Of a stretch of DNA of 21,359 nucleotides, positions 7,652 through 14,881 are shown one piece after another. A program made the translations under genes and the position numbers. Within the stretch, counting starts at the first letter, position 1; the number at the start of each line of letters is the position of its first letter. Source of the DNA: DASPTB01 sp035623615 (GTDB taxonomy: Bacteria; Actinomycetota; UBA4738); assembly GCA_035623615.1 (NCBI GenBank), contig DASPTB010000283.1:1-21359 (forward strand), read 5' to 3'. The notes beneath the pieces are model-generated. The model saw nothing but the letters and a program-made list of their open reading frames with translations, ran no database searches and was not told the DNA's origin.

Positions 7652-7723
7652 TAGTCCCTCGGCGAGCGTACGCCCAGGGTCCTGGGGAAGTCAAGGCAGG
7701 TACGCAGTGGGCCGCTCGACGGA

Positions 7724-8908
7724 TCACGCAGGCTGCGTGCGGGTGTACAAACGGTCGCGCGCCGCTTCGAGCGCGGTCGCGACCGCGCCGTGCACGACGG
7801 CGTCCTCGCCGAGGGCCGACACCACGATGCGCGGCCGGAACGGCGAGATCTCGCGGAGTTCGCGATCGATCGGCTCGAGCAGCAGGTCGCCGCTCCGGCC
7901 GATGCCCCCGCCGAGGATGACCAGCTCGGGGTCGAGGATCGGCGCGATTGCGGCGATGCCGAGCGCGAGTTGGGCGGCCGCCGACTCCACCGCCCGGGCC
8001 GCCCCCGCGTCTCCTCGTCGAGCGGCCGCGAAGATCTTCTTCGGCGTGAGCGGGGGATGCATGCCGAGCGCACGGGCAGTGCGGACGATCCCCGCGGCGG
8101 CTGCGGCCTCCTCGAAGGCGCCGCGCCGGCGGTTGGTCCGGTCCCGCGGGTCGCCCGGGCCCAGCGGCAGGTACGCGATCTCGCCGGCGGCGCCGTGTGT
8201 TCCCCGGTAGAGCTCGCCGTCGAGCACGACGCCCATGCCCACGCCGGTCCCGATCCACAGGTACACGAAGGTGGCGGCGTCGCGCCCGTGCCCGCGGGCG
8301 CGCTCGCCGAGCGCGGCCAGGTTCACGTCGTTCTCGAAGCTCACGCCCGCGCCCAGCTCCTGCCGCAGCGCCTCCATCATGCCTTGCCTGCCCCACCCGG
8401 GGAGGTTGGCCGCCAAGGCGACCGAGTCGCGCGCGGGGTCGAGGACGCCGGGGCTTCCGACGGTCGCCTGCGTGATCTGCCCCCACTCGAGTCCCGCGTC
8501 CGCGGCGAGCTCATGCGCGAGGCCGCCGATCTGCGACAGAAGGGTGTTTGCGCTTCGCACCTGAGCCCGCTGGCTGGCGCGCGCAACGACCGTGCCGGTG
8601 ATGTCGGCGATCGCGGCGCGGACGAAGTGGCGACCGACGTCGATGCCCGCGACCCAGCCGGCTTCGGGATTGATCTCGTAGAGCGCGGCGCTTGGGCCCT
8701 TGCCCCCGCGCGAACGGCCCACCTCGCGGACGAGGTTCGCGCGAGCGAGCCCCGTCAGCGCGAGCGAAACGGTGGGCTTGGAGAGGCCCGTCTCGCGCGC
8801 GATCTCCGCACGCGAAACGGGCCCGCGCAGGCGGATCGTCTCCAGCGCCGACCGCTCGTTGATCGCCCGCAGCAGGCTCGGCGTCCCGGCGGAGAACGTG
8901 TTCTCGAT
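7724..8908 (-). CDS. ROK-family transcriptional repressor of the sugar locus (probable ATC start)
   Basis: An N-terminal winged HTH (about residues 9-68, with SRAEIARETGLSKPTVSLAL) is followed by a ROK sugar-binding domain with VAGIDVGRHFVRAAIAD, the FENDVNLAALGERARGHGRD signature and VILGGGIG. The usual zinc motif (CxCGxxGC) is absent, and the ExGH motif reads GEIAYLPLG, so it is a zinc-less repressor rather than a kinase. Start: homology places it just before GTPSLLRAINERS, but that stretch has no ATG, GTG or TTG in frame. An ATC at 8908 lies 7 bases after GAGGGGGG, giving (M)ENTFSAGTPS and 394 residues. The only upstream ATG nearby (9064) would translate through the operator and overlap the GH9 start. 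It probably represses itself, the GH9 gene, the importer operon and the SIS operon. Confidence 0.86.
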   Translation of the reverse strand: MENTFSAGTPSLLRAINERSALETIRLRGPVSRAEIARETGLSKPTVSLALTGLARANLVREVGRSRGGKGPSAALYEINPEAGWVAGIDVGRHFVRAAIADITGTVVARASQRAQVRSANTLLSQIGGLAHELAADAGLEWGQITQATVGSPGVLDPARDSVALAANLPGWGRQGMMEALRQELGAGVSFENDVNLAALGERARGHGRDAATFVYLWIGTGVGMGVVLDGELYRGTHGAAGEIAYLPLGPGDPRDRTNRRRGAFEEAAAAAGIVRTARALGMHPPLTPKKIFAAARRGDAGAARAVESAAAQLALGIAAIAPILDPELVILGGGIGRSGDLLLEPIDRELREISPFRPRIVVSALGEDAVVHGAVATALEAARDRLYTRTQPA

Positions 8909-8982
8909 TGGGCTACCCCCCTCGGTGGATTCGGCCGGCTCCTCGCACCCGGCCGAAAGGCTCTTGACACCCGCGACTATAG

Positions 8983-8999
8983 TTAGGAACCTTTCCTGA
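8983..8999. promoter_or_regulatory. ROK operator in the divergent ROK/GH9 promoter region
   Basis: TTAGGAACCTTTCCTGA carries the operator core AGGAAC-C-TTTCCT (8985-8997), one base off the perfect palindrome seen at the other two sites. On the minus strand it is followed directly by TATAGT (8981-8976), a good -10 box for the ROK gene, so a bound repressor would lie between -35 and -10. On the plus strand a TTGACA stands at 8964-8969, but I find no -10 at proper spacing from it. The site lies 64 bases before the GH9 ATG, so both divergent genes are probably controlled. Confidence 0.75.
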
Positions 9000-9062
9000 T
9001 GGAACCCCCGACGTGCATCCGCATGGGCCGAGATGCCGACACATACGTAGGACGTGGGTGAC

Positions 9063-11009
9063 ATGACGCGAACGACTTCACGGGGAAGGCGCCGCAGCCT
9101 CGGCGTGGTGTTCGCGGCCGTGGTCGCCGCCATGAGCGTTGCGGGGACCGCGCCCGTCCGAGCCGACAGCGGGTCCGCGTGGGTGCGCGTCGACCAGGTC
9201 GGCTACGACACCCACGGCTCCAAGCGCGCGTACCTCATGGCCTCCGGGCCAGAGGACGGCGCAGGCTTCTCGATCCTGGGTCCCGGAGGCACTGCCGTCT
9301 TCGCCGGCACGGTCGGCGGCGACCTGGGATCGTGGAGCCCCTCGTTCCCGTACGTCTACCCGATCGACTTCGACGCGCTGAGCGAGCCCGGAACGTACTC
9401 GATCTCGGTCAGCGGCCCCATCCCCGCGACCTCGCCGGCGTTCCCGGTGGCCGACGCCGCCACCCTGTACCGGCAGCCGCTCGACAACTCGCTCTTCTTC
9501 TACGGCGCCGAGCGCGACGGGCCGCACTACATCCCGTCGGCGCTTCGCACCGCGCCCGCACACCTGCACGATGGCAACGCGATGACGTATCTGACGCCGA
9601 AGACCAACTCGGACGGCGTCTTCAAGGGCGACCTGACGCCGCTCGGAGTCCGCATCGACGCCGCCGGCGGATGGTGGGACGCCGGCGACTACCCGAAGTT
9701 CGTCGAAACGACGAGCTACACGGTCGACCTGATGCTCACGGGCGTGCGCGACTTCCCGACCGAGATGGGGGCCGGCTCGGCGACCTCGAACTTCACGAAC
9801 GAGGGCCGGTTCGGGCTCAACTGGCTGATGCGAATGTGGAACGACAAGACCAGGACGCTCTACTACCAGGTGGGCATCGGCGAAGGGAACGACCATCTCA
9901 TCGGCGATCACGACATCTGGCGGCTGCCCCAGGTCGACGACACGTACGGAGGAACCGCACCCCAGTACAAGTACATCCGCCACCGGCCGGTCTTCCGCGC
10001 GGGTCCGCCGGGGTCGCTCGTGAGCCCGAACCTCGCCGGGCGTGACGCCGCCGCGATGGCGCTCGGCTATCAGGTGTTCCACGCGAAGCATCCGCGCTTC
10101 GCGAGGCGCGCGCTCCGCGCGGCGGAGGACATCTTCGCCCTGGCGAACACCGACCCGACGGGCAAGCTCCTGACCGTGGTCCCGCACGACTTCTATCCGG
10201 AGTCGTCGTGGAAGGACGACCTGGAGCTCGGCGCGACGGAGCTGTACTTCGCGCTGAAGTCGGGCGACGTCCCCGCCAACCTTCCGCACCGCGACCCGCT
10301 CTACTACCTGCGGCTTGCCGCGCACTGGGCGCACGCGTACATGACCGGGCCGGGCGATGCCGCCGACACGCTCAACCTCTACGACGTGAGCGGCCTTGCG
10401 CACGACGAGCTCGTCCGGGCGATCCGCATGGCGGGGGACCCGAAGGGCCTCCAGACGACCGAGGGCGCCTTGCTCGCGGATATGAAGAAGGAGCTCGACC
10501 ACGCCGTCGCCCAGTCGAACACCGATCCGTTCGGCTTCGGCTTCCCGTGGGCGCACTGGGACACGACGACGCACGGCACGGGAATGTCCGTGGAAGCCAG
10601 TGAGTACGACCAGCTGACGGGGACGTCGACCTACGCGGACGACTCGCGGCGCTGGCTCGCGAACGTCCTCGGCGCCAACGCGTGGGGGACGTCGCTGATC
10701 GTCGGCGACGGCACCGTCTTCCCGCACTGCATGCAGCACCAGGTGGCGAACATCGTCGGCTCGCTCGACGGCTCGCCGCCGATCCTCGCGGGCGCCGCGG
10801 TGGAGGGGCCCAACTCGTACGCGGCGAAGGGCCGGCTACCGCACATGCGCGCGTGCCCGGCCGACGGCGTCGACACCTTCGCCCAGTTCAACGGCGTCAA
10901 GGCCGTCTACCAGGACAACGTGCAGTCGTATTCGACGGTCGAGCCGGCGATCGACCTGACCGCCTCGGGACCGCTCGCCTTCGCCCGCCAAGCGCTCGGT
11001 CTCGCTTGA
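9063..11009 (+). CDS. Secreted glycoside hydrolase family 9 protein (endoglucanase or exo-glucosaminidase type)
   Basis: 648 residues. A Sec signal peptide (basic MTRTTSRGRRRS, hydrophobic core, likely cleavage after VRA near residue 34) is followed by an Ig-like cellulase N-terminal domain (about 38-130, beginning WVRVDQVGYDT). The GH9 (alpha/alpha)6 barrel carries GGWWDAGDYPKF at 202-213 with Asp206 and Asp209, GANAWGTS and a PHCMQHQVANIVGS segment near 554-567, and the C-terminal YSTVEPAIDLTA with probable acid Glu627. There is no carbohydrate-binding module. The ATG at 9063 has AGGA 10 bases upstream; a GTG at 9054 is possible. GH9 holds mostly endoglucanases but also exo-beta-D-glucosaminidases. 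The amino-sugar genes around it favour the second, which is inference. It is divergent from the ROK gene and shares its operator. Confidence 0.88.
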   Translation: MTRTTSRGRRRSLGVVFAAVVAAMSVAGTAPVRADSGSAWVRVDQVGYDTHGSKRAYLMASGPEDGAGFSILGPGGTAVFAGTVGGDLGSWSPSFPYVYPIDFDALSEPGTYSISVSGPIPATSPAFPVADAATLYRQPLDNSLFFYGAERDGPHYIPSALRTAPAHLHDGNAMTYLTPKTNSDGVFKGDLTPLGVRIDAAGGWWDAGDYPKFVETTSYTVDLMLTGVRDFPTEMGAGSATSNFTNEGRFGLNWLMRMWNDKTRTLYYQVGIGEGNDHLIGDHDIWRLPQVDDTYGGTAPQYKYIRHRPVFRAGPPGSLVSPNLAGRDAAAMALGYQVFHAKHPRFARRALRAAEDIFALANTDPTGKLLTVVPHDFYPESSWKDDLELGATELYFALKSGDVPANLPHRDPLYYLRLAAHWAHAYMTGPGDAADTLNLYDVSGLAHDELVRAIRMAGDPKGLQTTEGALLADMKKELDHAVAQSNTDPFGFGFPWAHWDTTTHGTGMSVEASEYDQLTGTSTYADDSRRWLANVLGANAWGTSLIVGDGTVFPHCMQHQVANIVGSLDGSPPILAGAAVEGPNSYAAKGRLPHMRACPADGVDTFAQFNGVKAVYQDNVQSYSTVEPAIDLTASGPLAFARQALGLA

Positions 11010-11079
11010 GGCCGGTGCGCTAGAGTCGATCCGGCAGGGCCGGCCCGCGCAGGCCGGTCGAGGACCCTCGGTCCACGTG

Positions 11080-11104
11080 CCTCCTCGATGGTTGCGCAAG
11101 GAGG
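11080..11104 (+). promoter_or_regulatory. Possible hairpin masking the ribosome binding site of the aminotransferase gene
   Basis: CCTCCT at 11080-11085 is exactly complementary to the Shine-Dalgarno AGGAGG at 11099-11104, with a 13-base loop. The start codon is at 11109. If the RNA folds this way the ribosome binding site is closed, which would limit translation unless something opens the stem. An in-frame ATG at 11088 lies within the loop. Only six pairs are visible, so this is a suggestion. Confidence 0.35.
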
Positions 11105-11108
11105 AGCC

Positions 11109-12341
11109 ATGGCCGAGTTGGCCATCCGGGGCGGTACCCCCGTTCGCCCCCAGGGATATCCGTCGTGGCCGGTGCACGACGAGCGCGACGTGCAGGCGGT
11201 CGTTCGCGTCGTCGAGAGCGGCAACTGGGGCGGGTTCCCCGAGCCGGGTGCCAATGCCGCGGACTTCGAGACGCGGTTCGCCGCCTACCAGGGTGCGGCG
11301 CACGGCGTCCTGATGGGGAACGGCACGATCACCATGGAGGTCGCGCTCAAGGCGCTCGGGATCGGCTGGGGCGACGAGGTGATCGTGCCCGCCCTCACAT
11401 TTGCCGCGACCGCCTACGCGGTCATCGCCGCCGGGGCGCTCCCGGTGATCGTGGACGTCACGCGTGAGACGTGGACGATCGATCCGCAGCAGGTCGAAGC
11501 CGCGATCACGCCGAACACGAGAGCGATCCTGCCGGTCCACCTGGCACACCAGATGGCGGACATGGACGCGATCGCGGCGATCGCCGCGCGTCACGGGCTC
11601 GCCGTCGTGGAGGACTGCGCGCACGCGCCGGGTCAGCGGTGGCGGGGTCGCGGAGCCGGCTGCATCGGCGAGTTCGGGTCGTTCAGCCACCAGTCGTCGA
11701 AGATCCTCACGGCCGGGGAGGGTGGGTCGCTGCTGACGAACGACGAGCAGCTGGCCCGCCGGGCCCACTCGATCATCGACTGCGGACGCCCGAAGGACCC
11801 CGAAGGCCGCGTACCCACGTTCGGCGCCAACTACCGGCTCGGCGAGCTGCACGCGGCGCTCCTGTTGAGCCAATTCGAGCGCTTCCCCGGCCAGCAGGCC
11901 GAGCGGAGCGCGAACGCCGAGTACCTCGAGGAACTGCTGCCGAACGTCCCGGGTCTGCGCGTGCTGACGCACGACGCGCGCATCACGCGGTGGAGCTTCT
12001 ACCGATACGTCCTCGCGATCGATCCCGACGAGTTCGCGGGGGCGACGAACGAGCGCGTGGTCGAGGCGCTCGAGGCCGAGGGGATCGCCGCCGAAGTGCA
12101 GTACCCGGCGATGAACCGGTACGAGCTGTTCCAGCCGTCCCTGTCGCGGCTTCCCGTCTGCGTCACCTTCGCGGACCGGCTCGACCCGGCGAAGATGTCG
12201 TTCCCGGTAGCGGAAGCCGCCGGCGGCAGCGAGTCGGTGTATCTGGGGGAGAACGTCTTTCGAGCGGGTCGCGAGGGCATCGAGCACGCTGTCGAAGCCA
12301 TCGCCAAGGTGCAGAAGCACGCGCAAGAGCTGACGACCTGA
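11109..12341 (+). CDS. DegT/DnrJ/EryC1/StrS-family PLP-dependent sugar aminotransferase
   Basis: 410 residues. It opens with AELAIRGGTPVR, the usual head of the inosose/keto-sugar aminotransferase branch. The PLP site reads VVEDCAHAPG (Asp169) followed by FGSFSHQSSKILTAGEGG with the Schiff-base lysine at 198. Family members move an amino group between Glu or Gln and a keto-sugar or keto-inositol. The ATG at 11109 follows AAGGAGG at 4 bases. It is 99 bases below the GH9 stop, so it could be co-transcribed or use its own promoter (a TAGAGT -10-like box lies about 85 bases upstream). With the Gfo/Idh/MocA oxidoreductase it could form an oxidise-then-transaminate pair, as in kanosamine synthesis, or the reverse in amino-sugar breakdown. 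The exact substrate is unknown. Confidence 0.87.
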   Translation: MAELAIRGGTPVRPQGYPSWPVHDERDVQAVVRVVESGNWGGFPEPGANAADFETRFAAYQGAAHGVLMGNGTITMEVALKALGIGWGDEVIVPALTFAATAYAVIAAGALPVIVDVTRETWTIDPQQVEAAITPNTRAILPVHLAHQMADMDAIAAIAARHGLAVVEDCAHAPGQRWRGRGAGCIGEFGSFSHQSSKILTAGEGGSLLTNDEQLARRAHSIIDCGRPKDPEGRVPTFGANYRLGELHAALLLSQFERFPGQQAERSANAEYLEELLPNVPGLRVLTHDARITRWSFYRYVLAIDPDEFAGATNERVVEALEAEGIAAEVQYPAMNRYELFQPSLSRLPVCVTFADRLDPAKMSFPVAEAAGGSESVYLGENVFRAGREGIEHAVEAIAKVQKHAQELTT

Positions 12342-12343
12342 GC

Positions 12344-12373
12344 CCGCCGAGGCGAGCAGATCCTCTCGGGCGG
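12344..12373. terminator. Possible bidirectional terminator between convergent genes
   Basis: CCGCCGAG at 12344-12351 pairs with CTC-G-GGCGG at 12365-12373 (one bulged G), loop of 13 bases. It fills the 32-base gap between the aminotransferase stop and the P1 peptidase stop. There is no T-run, only TT on the plus strand, so its efficiency is doubtful. Confidence 0.35.
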
Positions 12374-13486
12374 TTATGCCGACGGCCGGTACTTCTCCAT
12401 GACTTCGACCAGGCGGTCGTGAGGCAGCGCGTACACCGTGTTGCCGTTGATGCCTGTCATCGTCTCGGCGGCGACGAGCGCGTTGAGGATCGCCTCCTCG
12501 GTCGCCTCGACGACCGCCTCGAAGAGCGGCGTGATGTAGTTGTTGGAGAGCATCGTCAGCGGAACGGTCAGTCGCGGGTCGTTCATCTTGTAGCTCGAGA
12601 CGAGTCCCTGGTTCCCCGTCGCGAAGCACAGGAAGATGTCGCCGCTGGAATGGGAGCCGAGCCCGCCCATCCTCCCGATGCCGAGCCCGGCGCGCTGGGC
12701 GAGCCGGTCGCACTGCGTCGGGATCAGCGGTGCGTCGGTACCGACGATCACGATGATCGATCCGGCACCCGGCAGGGGGTCGTCGGGCAGCACCGGGACC
12801 TCATCGGCCGTGATCTCGCGACCGACGGGGACTCCGTTGACCTGAAGGCGCTCGCGCACGCCGTAGTTCGTCTGGACCAGGACGCCCACCGTGTAGCCGC
12901 CGTCGGCCTCGGGGACGACGCGCGACGCGGTGCCGATCCCCCCCTTGAAGTCGTGGCAGATCATGCCCGTCCCGCTCCCCACGGCGCCCTCCTGCACGGC
13001 GCCGTTCGACGCCGAGTCGAGCGCGGCGAGCGCGTGCTCGGTGCGGACGTGCATGCCGCTGATGTCGTTGAGCGCTCCGTCCCACGTCTCGCCGACCACG
13101 GGGAGGCTCCAGTAGACGCCGCCCGCCTCGCGGTCGCGGACCTCGGCGGCGATGATGGCGTCGCGGACGACGCCCACGCTGTGCGTGTTGGTGAGCCCGA
13201 TCGGCGTCGTGAGCATCCCCGACTCACGGATCCACTCGAGGCCGGTGAGCTCGCCGTTCCCGTTCAGGCGGTGACATCCCGCGAACAACGGCTCCTCGCC
13301 GATGCGCCCCTGGTTGGGCACGATCATGGTGACCCCGGTTCGCACCGGCCCGCGGCCGACCTGCAGCGCGCCCTCGCCCTCGATCAGGGTGGTATGGCCG
13401 ACGAGCACGCCGTCGACGTCGGTGATCGCGTTGTTCGGCCCTGGGTTTCCCGTGCCGACGACGACTCCAAGGTCTCTCGCTCGCAT
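12374..13486 (-). CDS. P1-family (DmpA-like) self-processing aminopeptidase
   Basis: 370 residues of the N-terminal-nucleophile DmpA/BapA family, whose members cleave N-terminal D- or L-amino acids, amides or beta-peptides. The head reads NNAITDVDGVLVGHTT. The probable self-cleavage site is Gly242-Ser243 in GAGSIIVIVGTDAPL, close to Gly249-Ser250 of DmpA, which would give alpha and beta chains with Ser243 as nucleophile. GRMGGLGSHSSGDIFLCF follows. The ATG at 13486 has AAAGGAG 4 bases upstream. It lies 21 bases after the GH4 stop, so the two form a short operon. A peptidase of this type in a sugar locus is odd. It might act on amide-linked or peptidyl sugars from peptidoglycan, or recycle amides. 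This is speculation; the family call is firm. Confidence 0.88.
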   Translation of the reverse strand: MRARDLGVVVGTGNPGPNNAITDVDGVLVGHTTLIEGEGALQVGRGPVRTGVTMIVPNQGRIGEEPLFAGCHRLNGNGELTGLEWIRESGMLTTPIGLTNTHSVGVVRDAIIAAEVRDREAGGVYWSLPVVGETWDGALNDISGMHVRTEHALAALDSASNGAVQEGAVGSGTGMICHDFKGGIGTASRVVPEADGGYTVGVLVQTNYGVRERLQVNGVPVGREITADEVPVLPDDPLPGAGSIIVIVGTDAPLIPTQCDRLAQRAGLGIGRMGGLGSHSSGDIFLCFATGNQGLVSSYKMNDPRLTVPLTMLSNNYITPLFEAVVEATEEAILNALVAAETMTGINGNTVYALPHDRLVEVMEKYRPSA

Positions 13487-13507
13487 CGTTCTCCTTTCGG
13501 TGGATCG

Positions 13508-14791
13508 TCAGCGATCCTCGGGAAAGAAGCGGGGCAGGTACCTGCGGTTGGCGTCCAGCAGCATGTCGAGCAGTCCGGTCGCGCGATCCCATTGCGCCAC
13601 AAGCGGGTTCGCGAGGAGCGCCCGGTGTGCCGACGACCGGCTGCCCGTCGTGGCGGCCTCGACGGCGAGCCGCTCGTACGCCTTCGCCTGCTCGACGAGC
13701 CCGAGGAACTCCTGCGCGAGCGGCTCGAGCGGCAGCGGGTGCGCGCCGTCGCCGTCGATACGCGCGGGGATCTCGACCACCGCGTCGTCGGGCAAGCCGG
13801 GAACGGCCCCGTCGTTGCGGATGTCGACCACCTGGACGTCGCCGGTTCCCGCGTGCAGCGACGCGACGAGCTGCGCCGCCGCCTCGCTGTAGAAAGCGCC
13901 GCCGCGCTCCTCGAGGAGCTTCGGCTTTTCCACCAGAGCGGGGTCGCGGTACATCTCGAGCAGCTCGCGCTCGATCGCCTTGACCTCCTCGGCTCGCGTG
14001 CGGTGGCCGGGCTCGCGCAACTCGCGCAGGACATCGTCGGTGAAGTAGTAGTAGCGCAGGTAGTACGACGGGATCGCGCCCAGCAGACGGATGAGGTCGC
14101 CGGGCATCTCGATGTCGTCGGCGAGCTCGTCGAGATCCTTTGCGATCAGCTCCGGGAGCCGGTCGACGCCGTCCACCCGGACGGAGCGCTCCCAGGACAG
14201 GTGGTTGAGGCCCACATGTCCCAGCTGCACGCGCTCGGGCTCGACGCCGAAGTGGGCGGCGAAGCGCCGCTGGAACCCGATCGCGACGTTGCACAGCCCG
14301 ATCGCGCGGTGGCCCTCGTCGAGGAGCGCCTGCGTCACGATGCCGACGGGATTGGTGAAGTCGACCACCCAGGCGTCCTTCGCCCCTCGCCGAGCCGTCT
14401 CTTCGGCGATGTCGAGGACGATCGGAACGGTGCGGAGCGCCTTGGCGAACCCGCCGGGCCCGGTCGTCTCCTGGCCGATGCATCCGAACTCGATCGGGAT
14501 GGTCTCGTCGGTGAGACGCGCCGCCTGGCCACCCACCCGCAGTTGCACGATCACGTACGACGCCCCGTCGATCGCCCGCGTGCGATCGCTCGTCAGCGTC
14601 AATTCGCCGGCGAACCCGCGATGGTCGAGGATCCTTCGGGCGAACTCCCCGACGACCTCGAGGCGCTCGGGGTCGATGTCGAGCAGCACCAGCTCGTCGA
14701 CGGGGAGACGGCCGGTGTGCGAGACGAAGCCCTCGACCAGCTCGGGCGTGTAGGTGCTCCCCCCGCCCACGACCGCGATCTTCACGCCCAT
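13508..14791 (-). CDS. Family 4 glycoside hydrolase (NAD/metal-dependent 6-phospho-beta-glucosidase type)
   Basis: 427 residues. The N-terminal Rossmann motif is VKIAVVGGGSTYTPEL, followed by DFTNPVG at 144-150. The metal-binding Cys167 is in IGLCNVAIG and His197 in VGLNHLSW. GH4 enzymes use NAD+ and a divalent metal to oxidise C3 of a usually 6-phosphorylated sugar and cleave by elimination. The closest type by eye is 6-phospho-beta-glucosidase (LicH/CelF). The ATG at 14791 is chosen because the Rossmann strand follows at once; a GTG at 14800 is possible, with GAGGAG 3 bases before it. It would split phosphorylated disaccharides made by the kinase, cytoplasmically. It is divergent from the SIS gene and its start lies about 100 bases from the operator there. 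Activity on glucosamine disaccharides is inference. Confidence 0.88.
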   Translation of the reverse strand: MGVKIAVVGGGSTYTPELVEGFVSHTGRLPVDELVLLDIDPERLEVVGEFARRILDHRGFAGELTLTSDRTRAIDGASYVIVQLRVGGQAARLTDETIPIEFGCIGQETTGPGGFAKALRTVPIVLDIAEETARRGAKDAWVVDFTNPVGIVTQALLDEGHRAIGLCNVAIGFQRRFAAHFGVEPERVQLGHVGLNHLSWERSVRVDGVDRLPELIAKDLDELADDIEMPGDLIRLLGAIPSYYLRYYYFTDDVLRELREPGHRTRAEEVKAIERELLEMYRDPALVEKPKLLEERGGAFYSEAAAQLVASLHAGTGDVQVVDIRNDGAVPGLPDDAVVEIPARIDGDGAHPLPLEPLAQEFLGLVEQAKAYERLAVEAATTGSRSSAHRALLANPLVAQWDRATGLLDMLLDANRRYLPRFFPEDR

Positions 14792-14881
14792 CCGATGCAC
14801 CTTCTCCTCGAGGCGGCGGGGTCGCCGCCTCCGCCGCCGGGCCTCCACGCCGACCGAATCCTAGGGTAGAGTGCGCGTGCC

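Noticed and set aside
7673..7686. CCCAGG-gt-CCTGGG palindrome after the ROK stop
   Set aside because: Two-base loop, no T-run and no second copy in the window; could be chance in G+C-rich DNA.
8909..9064. Canonical ATG at 9064 as the ROK start
   Set aside because: It would translate through the operator and -10 box and overlap the GH9 start at a palindromic CATG; the added residues do not resemble ROK N-termini.
11471..14869. Plus-strand open frame of over 1100 codons across the aminotransferase, P1 peptidase and GH4 genes
   Set aside because: It crosses three well-supported genes in another frame or strand and has no recognisable domain; a codon-bias shadow.
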